From Anaerolineae bacterium (lineage in GTDB: Bacteria; Chloroflexota; Anaerolineae; 4572-78; J111): a DNA stretch of 33,961 nt. Positions 1 through 7,194 of the stretch are shown piece after piece (the first letter of the stretch is position 1; each line of letters opens with the position of its first letter). The stretch covers positions 1 to 33,961 of the forward strand of contig JAGRBZ010000039.1 in the NCBI GenBank assembly GCA_020433805.1, written 5' to 3'. The notes beneath the pieces were generated by a model. The model ran no database searches, was not told the DNA's origin, and worked only from the letters and a program-made list of their open reading frames with translations. Both the position numbers and the translations under genes were made by a program.

Positions 1-581
1 AAATTGGCCGGCTGATGCGTGTGTCATTTGATCTGGCTCGACAGCGGCGCAAGAAAATCACTTCGGTGGATAAAGCCAACGTGCTGGCCTCCAGCCGTTT
101 GTGGCGCGAAGTGGCGCATGAAGTAGCGGCGGAATATCCGGATGTAGAATATGAGGATATTTTGGTCGATGCCTGCTCGATGTATCTAATCCGTCGTCCC
201 GGCGATTTCGACGTTATTGCTACCGGCAATATGTTCGGCGACATCCTCAGCGATGAAGCCAGTATGCTGGCCGGATCGATGGGTATGTTGCCTTCGGCTT
301 CGCTGGCCGAAGGAAAATTCGGGCTGTATGAGCCTATCCACGGCTCGGCTCCCGATATTGCAGGTCAGGGTATCGCCAATCCGCTGGCGACAATCTTAAG
401 TGTGGCTATGATGTTGCGTATCACCTTTGGCCTGGCAACTGAGGCAGATGCTATCGAACAGGCCGTTGAAACCATTCTGGATGAGGGTTATCGAACCGCT
501 GATTTAGCCGGCCCCGGTGAAGAGAGCGTCACAACGTCGCAAATGGGCGACTTGGTTATTGACGTCATCAAGAAAGGGTAG
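1..581 (+). CDS. leuB: 3-isopropylmalate dehydrogenase, C-terminal part (cut by window edge)
   Basis: This is the C-terminal half of the NAD-dependent enzyme that oxidatively decarboxylates 3-isopropylmalate in leucine synthesis (cytoplasm). The frame is open to the left edge from base 3, so the start lies outside the window. The visible part has the family signature: [14 protein letters not shown], then [20 protein letters not shown] (metal-binding aspartates), [11 protein letters not shown], and [19 protein letters not shown], which contributes to cofactor binding. The stop is TAG at 579-581. Isocitrate and tartrate dehydrogenases are relatives, but the DILSDEAS and [10 protein letters not shown] wording fits LeuB best. 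It is followed by a hairpin-forming repeat and a convergent gene. Confidence 0.93.
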   Translation, partial: IGRLMRVSFDLARQRRKKITSVDKANVLASSRLWREVAHEVAAEYPDVEYEDILVDACSMYLIRRPGDFDVIATGNMFGDILSDEASMLAGSMGMLPSASLAEGKFGLYEPIHGSAPDIAGQGIANPLATILSVAMMLRITFGLATEADAIEQAVETILDEGYRTADLAGPGEESVTTSQMGDLVIDVIKKG

Positions 582-591
582 CTCATAGTTC

Positions 592-734
592 TTAGAGTTT
601 ATAGGAGTTTAATGAGTTCATAGAGTTTATAGAGTTTTCAGATCAATTAATGGCCGCATTTTGCCTAAAAGGATGCTCATCAGCGATTGACTAACGCATT
701 AAACTCCCTAACTCTTAAACCCTATAAACTCTAA
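592..734. repeat. Intergenic inverted repeat built of AGAGTTTATAG-like words (element A)
   Basis: A perfect 14-bp arm, TTAGAGTTTATAGG at 592-605, is mirrored by CCTATAAACTCTAA at 721-734. A second arm, GAGTTTAATG at 605-614, is mirrored at 697-706. Both arms consist of imperfect tandem words around AGAGTTTATAG. The right arm runs into the last codons of the convergent pentapeptide gene. It could act as a terminator for leuB or the convergent gene, but there is no clean U-tract. It resembles in style the other low-complexity hairpins of this window. Confidence 0.7.
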
Positions 735-1249
735 TCAACCAATAAGGCTCCAGCGTCTTCAGGATTGAAGTTGTCGGGCCAAACGGTTTTATGGTTATAT
801 TTTGCCCGTCTTAGATTAGCCCCTTCGAGATTAGCCCCTTCGAGGTTGGCATTACCCAGTTTGGCTTCAAAGAGGTCGGCTTCACGCAAGTCAGTATGGC
901 GCAGCTCGGCATTCGTTAAATCGGCAAATGTTAAATCGACCTGATGCAAACAGGCATAGCTCAGGTTTCCTTCCGATAAGTTAATTGCCGTCAAATTCGC
1001 CTTGGTCATGTTTGTTTCGGCAAGGTTGGCAGCAATTAGCTGCGCTCCCATCATCCGGGCTTCGATAAGCTTGGCCTTTCGAAGATCGGCTTCATACAAA
1101 TTAACTCCATCGAAATTAATTCCTGATAGATTGGTGGCGTACAAATTTGCTTGCGAGAGATTGGGTCGGGTAATAGGGTGCTGTTCTCGCCATATGTTCC
1201 AATCTTCAACACCACCACGCAGCATAGCCATATCGAATGAGTCTGCCAT
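731..1249 (-). CDS. Pentapeptide-repeat protein (172 aa)
   Basis: The protein is almost entirely A(D/N)LxxA-type pentapeptide repeats (for example ANLYATNLSGINFDGVNLYE and ADLTNAELRHTDLREADLFE), which fold into a right-handed quadrilateral beta-helix. There is no signal peptide and no catalytic domain, and the cellular role cannot be told. Two ATGs are adjacent (1252 and 1249, reading leftwards). The Shine-Dalgarno AGGAGG sits 2 nt from the first but 5 nt from the second, so the second is preferred. Near-identical 15-nt units (CCCCTTCGAGATTAG) at about 818-850 show recent repeat duplication. A second, larger pentapeptide gene lies at 6100-7104. Confidence 0.85.
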   Translation of the reverse strand: MADSFDMAMLRGGVEDWNIWREQHPITRPNLSQANLYATNLSGINFDGVNLYEADLRKAKLIEARMMGAQLIAANLAETNMTKANLTAINLSEGNLSYACLHQVDLTFADLTNAELRHTDLREADLFEAKLGNANLEGANLEGANLRRAKYNHKTVWPDNFNPEDAGALLVD

Positions 1250-1601
1250 CATTGCCTCCTCTGAAACATGTACTTAACGAATGCCTACGTTATTCGATGT
1301 TCGATAATCGTTTTAACTTTTAAGTGAAAGGTCGCTATTTCACCAAGACGTAACAGGCTAACGTGTTAGTCGGACGGACGCTGATGAAACGGATATGTAC
1401 CGCCCTATTTTAACACGTCCGCAAAGGAATGACAAAGCGTTTTTTATGTGCCCATGACCTACATTTTGCCAATCGTGTAGCTGTCAAGTATTATTTCTCA
1501 AGGTAAAGTCGGTTGGGTAAAAGCGGCGACATATTGTAAATTTCGTTATGTTTGGTATAATGAAGCAAGAAATAATAAGGCATGGATATCCCTCACCCAC
1601 T
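1250..1601. other. Intergenic region with divergent gene starts
   Basis: This 352-base stretch separates the leftward pentapeptide gene from the rightward pgeF operon. It holds the pgeF promoter (1534-1561) and a weak dyad, ACGTGTTA at 1361-1368 against TAACACGT at 1411-1418 with a 42-nt loop. No further gene is supported. Confidence 0.5.
1534..1561 (+). promoter_or_regulatory. Sigma-A-type promoter of the pgeF operon
   Basis: TTGTAA at 1534-1539, a 16-nt spacer, then a perfect TATAAT at 1556-1561 preceded by TGG (extended -10). Transcription should start near 1568, which is downstream of the ATG codons at 1548 and 1560. Those codons therefore cannot serve as starts on this transcript. Confidence 0.7.
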
Positions 1602-2444
1602 ATGGTCCGGTCACAAGGTTACCTTCAAGAAGAGCAAGACGTTGTCTATCGGGTAAAAACCAAAAATTTATGGATCTATCGCGTTCGGGCTTTTGATGCT
1701 TATCCACACTTGAAACATGCTATTTTTACACGTCGGGGTGGGGTTAGCCTTTCTCCGTTTGACTCGCTCAATTTGAGTGTTTCAGTCGGCGATAACCCCC
1801 AAACAGTACAAAAAAATTTTGCTAGTGCCTGCCGGGCTGTGGGTGTCGAACCTGAACAAACTGTTTCAAGCCATTTAATTCATGGGGCAGATGTTGTCAC
1901 TATCAACCATACAAACCGGCAGAAAGTTATGGACCAGGCAGACGCGCTCATTACGGCAGAGTTGGAAATTCACCTCTTTATGCGTTTTGGTGACTGCACA
2001 CCACTGCTCTTTTTTGATCCGGTTAGGCAGGCCGTAGGATTGGCTCATGCCGGTTGGCGCGGTACGATGAAAAATGTTGCCGGTGCCACCATTGCAGCGA
2101 TGACCCAGCGATTGGGTTGTCAGGCTGAAAATATTATGGCTGTCATTGGCCCGGCTATTGGTCCCTGTTGCTACGAGGTTGGCCTCGATGTGATAGCCGC
2201 CGCGGATCAAGCATTTGATGAACCGGAGCAATTTTTTACGCAGCGCAGTAATCGAGCAAATCACGCCCATTTTAACTTAGGGTCAGCCAACCAACAGCAG
2301 TTACGCGAAGCCGGAGTTACACATATTATTCAATCGAATTTGTGTACCGCATGTCGAACCGACGACTTTTTTTCGCACAGAGCCGAAAAGGGGCAAACCG
2401 GACGTTTCGGTGTTGTCATCGGAATTGAGGAACGTGCCGAGTGA
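1602..2444 (+). CDS. pgeF: Peptidoglycan editing factor / multicopper-type laccase-domain purine phosphorylase, YfiH (YlmD) family
   Basis: Family members use a Cys/His zinc site for purine nucleoside phosphorylase and deaminase activity, and in E. coli PgeF guards peptidoglycan precursor composition. Visible signatures in order: FTRRGGVSLSPFDSLNLS near the N-terminus, SHLIHGADVV (zinc His), GDCTPLLFFDP (zinc Cys), LAHAGWRGT (zinc His), AVIGPAIGPCCYEVG, and a C-terminal CTACRTDDFFSHRAEKGQTGR. All three metal ligands are present. An upstream ATG at 1548 lies inside the promoter region, so ATG 1602 is chosen although its Shine-Dalgarno is poor. The 3' end overlaps yggS by 4 nt (GTGA), implying translational coupling. 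Confidence 0.9.
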   Translation: MVRSQGYLQEEQDVVYRVKTKNLWIYRVRAFDAYPHLKHAIFTRRGGVSLSPFDSLNLSVSVGDNPQTVQKNFASACRAVGVEPEQTVSSHLIHGADVVTINHTNRQKVMDQADALITAELEIHLFMRFGDCTPLLFFDPVRQAVGLAHAGWRGTMKNVAGATIAAMTQRLGCQAENIMAVIGPAIGPCCYEVGLDVIAAADQAFDEPEQFFTQRSNRANHAHFNLGSANQQQLREAGVTHIIQSNLCTACRTDDFFSHRAEKGQTGRFGVVIGIEERAE

Positions 2445-3196
2445 GCGAACTTTCGGCCAATCTTTCGTCCATTCAAAAACGGATCGCCACCGCCGCTGGT
2501 CGAGCTGGTCGAAAGGCAGAAGACGTTACGCTGGTAGCTGTTAGCAAAACGCACCCACTTGAGGTGATTATAGAAGCCTACCAAGCTGGCCTACGTCATT
2601 TTGGCGAAAATCGAAGCGAAGAATTGGCTCATAAGCAAACATCATTTGCGGAATGGCAATCTTCACAAGATGTTGCCGACCCGGTTCTATGGCATTTCAT
2701 CGGTCACATACAAAGTCGGCAGGCCGGCTCAATTTTGGAAAGCCAACCCGCTCTGCTCCACTCGGTGGATAGTATCAAATTGGCCGAACGGCTCGATCGG
2801 TTGGCCCGACGAGAAAACTTACCCAGGGTTGACGTTCTTTTACAGTGTAATATTTCGGGCGAAGAAAGAAAATCAGGATATCCGCTACACGAATGGAATA
2901 CAAATTCACAGCAACTCACCGATTTCCTGCATACAGTACAAAGCATGGCGACTCTTGAAAAAGTAAATGTTGTAGGGTTGATGACAATGGCCCCCTATTC
3001 GGACGAGGCTGAAGCATCGCGCCCTTTTTTTCAAAGTTTAGCGGCCTTAAATGAACACTTAAAAGAATCAATACCTCAGTTAGCATGGCGTCATCTGTCG
3101 ATGGGTATGACCAACGATTTCGAGGTCGGCATCGAAGAAGGTGCCACAATCGTTCGCGTGGGTCGAGCGATTTTTGGAGAACGACATTACATCTGA
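2441..3196 (+). CDS. yggS: PLP homeostasis protein, YggS/YlmE (PLPBP) family
   Basis: A cytoplasmic fold-type III PLP-binding protein without known catalysis that buffers pyridoxal phosphate and affects amino-acid metabolism. The PLP lysine is Lys36 in VTLVAVSKTHP. Other hallmarks are LRHFGENRSEEL, WHFIGHIQSRQA, VVGLMTMAPY and LSMGMTNDFEVGIEEGATIV followed by RVGRAIFG. Its 251 aa is slightly longer than the usual 230, due to an insert near residues 145-155. It starts with GTG at 2441 overlapping the pgeF stop, and its own stop is one base before proC. The overlap suggests strict co-expression. Confidence 0.93.
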   Translation: MSELSANLSSIQKRIATAAGRAGRKAEDVTLVAVSKTHPLEVIIEAYQAGLRHFGENRSEELAHKQTSFAEWQSSQDVADPVLWHFIGHIQSRQAGSILESQPALLHSVDSIKLAERLDRLARRENLPRVDVLLQCNISGEERKSGYPLHEWNTNSQQLTDFLHTVQSMATLEKVNVVGLMTMAPYSDEAEASRPFFQSLAALNEHLKESIPQLAWRHLSMGMTNDFEVGIEEGATIVRVGRAIFGERHYI

Positions 3197-3197
3197 A

Positions 3198-4034
3198 ATG
3201 CGGACAATGTTAGAAGATACGAAAATAAGTTTTATTGGTAGTGGTGCCATGGCCACGGCGATAATATCTGGTCTATGCGAACAAGGTTTGGTTGCACCGC
3301 AACATATCACGGCTAGTGATCCTTCTACAGCCCAGCTCGAAAAAATCAGGCAGCAATATCCGATTAACACGACATCGAGCAACTTAGAAGCGGTGAAAGA
3401 GGCCAATATTGTTGTTTTAGCGGTAAAACCACAAACCCTAAGGGCCATCGGCAAAGAATTAAAAGATGAACTTCACTCCGAAACATTGGTGCTCTCGATA
3501 TTGGCTGGTTCAACCATAGACAGCATCAGCCAAATACTGCGCCACGACCGTATTGTGCGTGTTATGCCCAATACTCCGGCGCAGGTTAACAAAGGCATGT
3601 CCGTATGGACATGTACAGAGCAAGTTAACGATACACAAAAGCAACAGTCTCAAGCGATTCTAGGCGCTTTAGGCGAAGAAATATTTGTAGAAAGCGAAAA
3701 ATTCCTGGATATGGCGACCGCGCTGTCGGGAGGAGGCCCGGCCTACGTTTACCTCTTTATGGAAGCGTTGATCGATGCCGGTGTACATATGGGGTTTTCC
3801 AGAGATGTAGCTCAACAGTTAGTTTATCAAACCTTTGAGGGATCGGTGGCCTTTGCCCGCAGCACGGATATGCATCCGGCCGAACTACGTAACCGCGTCA
3901 CCTCTCCGGGAGGAACAACTGCTGAAGCGCTATATCAACTGGAAAAAGGCGGAATACGCGCCGCTATTTCCAAAGCAATTTGGACTGCCTATAAAAAGTC
4001 GCGTTATCTGGGAGGATTAGAGAAAAATGGCTGA
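3198..4034 (+). CDS. proC: Pyrroline-5-carboxylate reductase
   Basis: Catalyses the last step of proline synthesis, NAD(P)H-dependent reduction of pyrroline-5-carboxylate. The N-terminal Rossmann motif is ISFIGSGAMATAIISGL. It is followed by VVLAVKPQTL, RVMPNTPAQVNKGMSVW, the helical dimer domain ALSGGGPAYVYLFMEALIDA, and the C-terminal ELRNRVTSPGGTTAEAL signature. ATG 3198 starts one base after the yggS stop and gives 278 aa, the family norm; an in-frame ATG at 3207 is also possible. An open frame further upstream to 3141 overlaps yggS and adds no conserved sequence. The 3' end overlaps yggT by 8 nt. Confidence 0.95.
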   Translation: MRTMLEDTKISFIGSGAMATAIISGLCEQGLVAPQHITASDPSTAQLEKIRQQYPINTTSSNLEAVKEANIVVLAVKPQTLRAIGKELKDELHSETLVLSILAGSTIDSISQILRHDRIVRVMPNTPAQVNKGMSVWTCTEQVNDTQKQQSQAILGALGEEIFVESEKFLDMATALSGGGPAYVYLFMEALIDAGVHMGFSRDVAQQLVYQTFEGSVAFARSTDMHPAELRNRVTSPGGTTAEALYQLEKGGIRAAISKAIWTAYKKSRYLGGLEKNG

Positions 4035-4302
4035 AATTTTAGCAATTGTTATTACGCTTGTATTTCGAATTTTATGGTGGGCAATTCTTATTCGGGTTAT
4101 TTTATCATGGCTGCCAATGGCGGGCATCCGAATAGATCCTTACAACCCTGCGGTTCAAATATTGTCTTCAATCACCGATCCTATATTAGAACCATTGCGT
4201 AGATACACAACTGTTGGTATGATCGATTTAAGTCCTATTGTGGCCTTAATTGGCCTCAGTTTGATTGAATCCATCCTGGTAGGGCTTTTAAGGGGTGGGT
4301 AA
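4027..4302 (+). CDS. YggT/YlmG family membrane protein (91 aa)
   Basis: A small integral membrane protein with two hydrophobic segments (about residues 5-27 and 67-88) separated by a loop with SWLPMAGIRIDPYNPAVQIL and ITDPILEPLRRY, the family signature. YggT/YlmG proteins lie next to cell-division or yggS genes and have been tied to cell division, nucleoid and osmotic traits, but the molecular role is unsettled. It overlaps proC by 8 nt and is followed after 20 nt by the DUF167 gene. Confidence 0.88.
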   Translation: MAEILAIVITLVFRILWWAILIRVILSWLPMAGIRIDPYNPAVQILSSITDPILEPLRRYTTVGMIDLSPIVALIGLSLIESILVGLLRGG

Positions 4303-4322
4303 AAAACCAAGGAGAAAAAACT

Positions 4323-4622
4323 ATGCGTGACATTAAATTTAATATCACCAAAGCTGAAGAAGGCGCTGCATTTGCCGTTCATGTAGTTCCGAAAGCCGCA
4401 AAAAATGAGGTTGTCGGCAAACATGGCGATGCCCTCAAAGTGCGCCTGACCTCCAATACGGTAGGGGGAATAGCCAACGACATGCTGATCAACTTTATTG
4501 CTCAAAAGTTGAATGTCAAACGCGAAAAGGTAGAAATTGCAGCCGGACTGACTTCGGCTGAAAAGATGCTCATCGTTGTGGGTTTGTCTCCTCAACTTGT
4601 GGAAAGCACTTTGCTTTCTTAG
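4323..4622 (+). CDS. DUF167 (YggU-type) protein, 99 aa
   Basis: A small soluble protein of unknown function. The hallmark order is VHVVPKAAKNEVVGKHGDAL, VRLTSNTVGGIANDMLINFI and KREKVEIAAGLTSAEKMLIV, matching the family's V.P.A....V......LKV.L......GKAN..L pattern, although here GKAN reads GIAN. The Shine-Dalgarno AAGGAG (about 4309-4314) is well placed. A yggS–proC–yggT–DUF167 order is also seen in proteobacteria, which supports the identification by context. Confidence 0.88.
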   Translation: MRDIKFNITKAEEGAAFAVHVVPKAAKNEVVGKHGDALKVRLTSNTVGGIANDMLINFIAQKLNVKREKVEIAAGLTSAEKMLIVVGLSPQLVESTLLS

Positions 4623-4634
4623 GGAACCAAATTG

Positions 4635-4688
4635 CTCCAACCAACGTCATTATATGAGAGGAACTATATGTTGAACTATTGGTTGGAG
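4635..4688 (+). promoter_or_regulatory. RBS-masking hairpin before the lipoprotein gene
   Basis: CTCCAACCAA at 4635-4644 is perfectly complementary to TTGGTTGGAG at 4679-4688, with a 34-nt loop. The right arm includes four of the five bases of the Shine-Dalgarno GGAGG (4685-4689) that serves ATG 4698. The loop carries a second Shine-Dalgarno, GAGAGGA (4656-4662), and an in-frame ATG at 4668. The fold would hide one start and expose the other. Confidence 0.55.
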
Positions 4689-4697
4689 GTAATTTTG

Positions 4698-5249
4698 ATG
4701 TTAAAACAAAATGGTAAAATAACGTTTTGGGCTATCGCGCTGAGCCTAATCTTTTTGGTAACGGCCTGTAGTGATGCTGAACCGGTTGTAGAACTTGAAA
4801 CAACCGTTGAAAATGCACCGACACAAGCAGTATCCACAGCTACGCCGGATGCGACCACGAATCCCGTGGCTGCGGCGGCGGCACCAACGGCCACCGATTT
4901 GCCTACTGAAATTATTGAACCTATTTCGCCCATTTCTCCAGTACCCACCGCCGAAGAAAGTGTGGCAGGGAGCATTGTAGAGTCGATGGATTCTATACCC
5001 GGCAGCGAAGAACCACTTGCCGCAGCCCTTGATGATTTGTCGCAGCAAACCGGTGTCCCGGCCGATCAAATCTCGCTTGTTTCTATAGAAGCGAGACAGT
5101 GGTCTGACTCCAGTTTGGGCTGTCCCCAAGAAGGGTTCATGTACGCGCAGGTTATAACGCCTGGCTACCTTATTGTCTTAGATGTCGCCGGGACACAATA
5201 TAACTACCACACTGATCAAGCCTCAACCGTTATCTTATGCGAAGAATAA
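4698..5249 (+). CDS. Predicted lipoprotein with C-terminal Cys-pair domain (183 aa)
   Basis: The N-terminus is a clear lipoprotein signal: a Lys-containing n-region, a hydrophobic stretch and the lipobox LVTAC with the acylated Cys at residue 24. A Pro/Thr/Ala-rich linker (about residues 30-100) follows, then a compact C-terminal domain with WSDSSLGCPQEGFMYAQVIT, PGYLIVLDVAGTQYNYHTD and a terminal VILCEE. The two cysteines there could form a disulfide. Similar domains occur in Chloroflexota and cyanobacterial exported proteins, but I know of no function. The start was chosen by the GGAGG at 4685-4689 and by the signal peptide. An in-frame ATG at 4668 with its own Shine-Dalgarno is an alternative. 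It probably ends the pgeF operon. Confidence 0.75.
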   Translation: MLKQNGKITFWAIALSLIFLVTACSDAEPVVELETTVENAPTQAVSTATPDATTNPVAAAAAPTATDLPTEIIEPISPISPVPTAEESVAGSIVESMDSIPGSEEPLAAALDDLSQQTGVPADQISLVSIEARQWSDSSLGCPQEGFMYAQVITPGYLIVLDVAGTQYNYHTDQASTVILCEE

Positions 5250-5268
5250 ATTGGGACATAAGTAGGAA

Positions 5269-5297
5269 TTGACTTTTGTTCCAATATCTGAGATGAT
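5269..5297 (+). promoter_or_regulatory. Candidate promoter upstream of the leader
   Basis: TTGACT matches five of six -35 bases. A 17-nt spacer leads to GATGAT, which matches four of six -10 bases. It would transcribe the four-codon frame, the hairpin and then the secreted peptide gene. Confidence 0.35.
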
Positions 5298-5424
5298 GGT
5301 AAGCGTCAGGCACAGCTAAGTCGCCCTGTTCTTTAAAAAATTCAACATTTAACATTCTCAATCCTGTTGTTTCCTGTATTTTCAACGCCGTGGATGTAAA
5401 GGAGTTTGTTATGCTTAGTCAGTA

Positions 5425-5472
5425 AAAAAGCCCAAATCATAGTGCGCTCACTGTCGCCGATTTGGGCTTTTT
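5425..5472. terminator. Bidirectional Rho-independent terminator
   Basis: A perfect 14-bp stem pairs AAAAAGCCCAAATC (5425-5438) with GATTTGGGCTTTTT (5459-5472) around a 20-nt loop. The T-run ends the stem on the plus strand, and the A-run gives a U-run on the minus strand. It lies 176 nt after the lipoprotein stop and 82 nt before the next gene, so it may end the pgeF operon or act as an attenuator for the following gene. Confidence 0.8.
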
Positions 5473-5553
5473 CTATGCATTATGATGGGGCTTATGTTTA
5501 ACGGAAAGTCAGAACACTTTTATCAACCTTATTTTAGGGATCGGAGAGTCACA

Positions 5554-5895
5554 ATGAAGAAAATGATTACCCTGATGTTTGCAGCGGTCTTGGCCGTAAC
5601 GCTTTTGGCCGTAACCGCACCGGCGAGCCAAGCAAGCGGCCCTTACGGCGATCATCACAATAACTACAACAACAACTACCACCACCGCTCGAACTACTCA
5701 AACTACCACGGCAACTACAATCGTGGCTATAACAACCACTACGCCCGCTATAATAATTACAATAACTATCACGGGCGAACCTATTATCAGCCAAACTACC
5801 ACAGCAACTACTATAACCAATATTGCTACAGAAACTACAACAATCGAACGCGCTACGGCTATTCATACCAACCAACATACCATCGCTATTACTAG
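5554..5895 (+). CDS. Secreted Asn/Tyr/His-rich low-complexity protein (113 aa)
   Basis: A Sec signal peptide is clear: MKKMITLMFAAVLAVTLLAV followed by TAPASQASG with likely cleavage after the ASQA motif. The mature part of about 85 residues is almost only Asn, Tyr, His, Gly, Arg and Ser in short NY, YNN and NYH words, with a single Cys near the C-terminus. No enzymatic domain is visible. Such composition could bind metal ions, form a surface film or aggregate; this is inference only. ATG 5554 follows the Shine-Dalgarno GGAGAG, and the frame upstream to 5482 would remove the signal peptide from the N-terminus. It is convergent with the 6100-7104 gene, with a shared terminator between. Confidence 0.7.
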   Translation: MKKMITLMFAAVLAVTLLAVTAPASQASGPYGDHHNNYNNNYHHRSNYSNYHGNYNRGYNNHYARYNNYNNYHGRTYYQPNYHSNYYNQYCYRNYNNRTRYGYSYQPTYHRYY

Positions 5896-6040
5896 TTTGG
5901 GTTCGATAATGAGACAGGAACTTCGGGACGATTAAAGACTCTTTCTGTTTTTACCTTTCTCATCTTACCGAAGGGTCTGTCTATTTTAGCCAAGCCCAAA
6001 CTGAGATTACTATTCTTTTTCTGACAATATCCGTTAGACA

Positions 6041-6077
6041 AAAAAGAGACAAGACTTATTGAGCCTTGTCTCTTTTT
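6041..6077. terminator. Bidirectional terminator between convergent genes
   Basis: AAAAAGAGACAAG (6041-6053) pairs perfectly with CTTGTCTCTTTTT (6065-6077) around an 11-nt loop. T-runs are present on both strands, so it can end both the secreted peptide gene and the leftward pentapeptide gene. Confidence 0.9.
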
Positions 6078-6099
6078 CTATTACTATCGTGGATTACGA

Positions 6100-7104
6100 T
6101 CAAGTTTCATCGTCATCTTTTTTGATATTCTTAATCCTCGATAACGAGGCCGCCAAACCGGAAGCCGTAGCTCGGCGTTTTTCTTTTTTGCCTGTCGGTT
6201 TCGTGGGCACGGCCGGCCCTTTATAGGGCTTGCCGTTGGGCATGGTTGCCTTTTCCAGCTTTCTAGCCAGGGATAGTTGCTCTAACGTAACATTTGCATC
6301 TTTCAAGTTGGTCTGGCTCAAATTCGATTGACTTAAATTTGCGCCTTCAAGGTTGGCTTCGCTCAAATCAGCTTCACTTAAGTCGGCTCTGACCAATAGA
6401 GCATTTTTGAGGCTTGCTCCTTGAAGATTTATAGCCTTCATGATTGCGTCGCTGAAATTCACCTGATCTAAAGTGGAGCCGCCAAAATTATTCTGACTAA
6501 AATCAGCCTCATCAAAACTGGCGTCCTGCAACTTTGCATCAGTGATAATGATATTGGTTAGTGTAGCACCATCGAGAACAGCCCGATGTAAGTCTGCCCC
6601 ACTTAAATCAGCCCCGTTCATATTTGCCTGCATTAATTTTGCTGATTTCAGGTCGCTGCGAGAAAGATTACTATTCTCTAAATCCGCTTCCGATAAATCC
6701 GCTTCCGACAAAGTACTCTCTGCTAAGTTGGCACCCTTAAATTTCGACCAGCGCAAACGGGCTTCATAGAGATTCATCCCGCTCAAATCGGCCTCGTTAA
6801 AGCTGACCGAATCGAACACAGCGCCTAAAAGGGTCAGCCCGGCAAGGGTGGCTTTATCAAGCTTAGCCCCGTGCCATCGCGTTTTGATGGCGACAATGTC
6901 GGTGAGGTTAGCCCCACTTAAATCAGCCCGCATTAAATTCGCACCGCTTAGATTTGCGCCGCTTAGATTTGCATCGCTTAGATTTACACCGCGTAAATCC
7001 AACCTACTCAAATCGTACCTGCTAAAATCTTTGTTGCTCAGATCCGGCACTTCGCCTTTGAGCCGAGCCGTTTTAATCGTTTCTATAATTTCTTCACGTT
7101 TCAT
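6100..7104 (-). CDS. Pentapeptide-repeat protein with basic C-terminal tail (334 aa)
   Basis: After about 25 N-terminal residues (MKREEIIETIKTARLKGEVP) the protein is a long run of pentapeptide repeats (LSDANLSGANLSGANLMRAD and similar) up to about residue 275. It then has a Lys/Arg-rich tail (TKPTGKKEKRRATASG and SRIKNIKKDDDET). The repeats predict a right-handed beta-helix; the charged tail could bind nucleic acid or a partner. No signal peptide. Near-identical 15-nt units at about 6945-6995 (GCTTAGATTTGCGCC type) show recent expansion at DNA level. A good promoter lies at 7135-7163. The function cannot be named. Confidence 0.88.
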   Translation of the reverse strand: MKREEIIETIKTARLKGEVPDLSNKDFSRYDLSRLDLRGVNLSDANLSGANLSGANLMRADLSGANLTDIVAIKTRWHGAKLDKATLAGLTLLGAVFDSVSFNEADLSGMNLYEARLRWSKFKGANLAESTLSEADLSEADLENSNLSRSDLKSAKLMQANMNGADLSGADLHRAVLDGATLTNIIITDAKLQDASFDEADFSQNNFGGSTLDQVNFSDAIMKAINLQGASLKNALLVRADLSEADLSEANLEGANLSQSNLSQTNLKDANVTLEQLSLARKLEKATMPNGKPYKGPAVPTKPTGKKEKRRATASGLAASLSRIKNIKKDDDET

Positions 7105-7134
7105 GGAGTCCCTGACCTTAAGCCGATATTTTCA

Positions 7135-7163
7135 ATTATGCCATAAGACGTGAGTCAAGACAA
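7135..7163 (-). promoter_or_regulatory. Promoter of the large pentapeptide gene
   Basis: Read on the minus strand: TTGTCT (7163-7158), a 17-nt spacer, then CATAAT (7140-7135) preceded by TGG as an extended -10. Transcription would start near 7128, giving a leader of about 25 nt. Confidence 0.6.
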
Positions 7164-7194
7164 GATGGTTTGGTAAACATAAAATTGGTTTGTC

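Larger units (their letters stand above)
5250..5553. other. Intergenic leader region with possible promoter, four-codon frame and terminator hairpin
   Basis: The gap between the lipoprotein and the Asn/Tyr/His-rich peptide holds, in order, a candidate promoter (TTGACT 5269-5274, 17-nt spacer, GATGAT 5292-5297), a very good Shine-Dalgarno AAAGGAG (5398-5404) followed by ATG-CTT-AGT-CAG-TAA (5411-5425), and a strong hairpin (5425-5472). No larger gene is supported. Confidence 0.5.

Noticed and set aside
1361..1418. Dyad ACGTGTTA/TAACACGT as a terminator or operator
   Set aside because: Arms of only 8 nt with a 42-nt loop and poor extension; likely chance.
1548..1601. ATG 1548 or 1560 as start of pgeF
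   Set aside because: Both lie within or before the -10 box TATAAT (1556-1561), upstream of the expected transcription start.
5567..5878. Leftward Ser/Gly/Cys-rich reading frame opposite the secreted peptide gene
   Set aside because: It mirrors the NY/H codons of the real gene, has no ribosome site and no signal; the plus-strand gene has a clear signal peptide.
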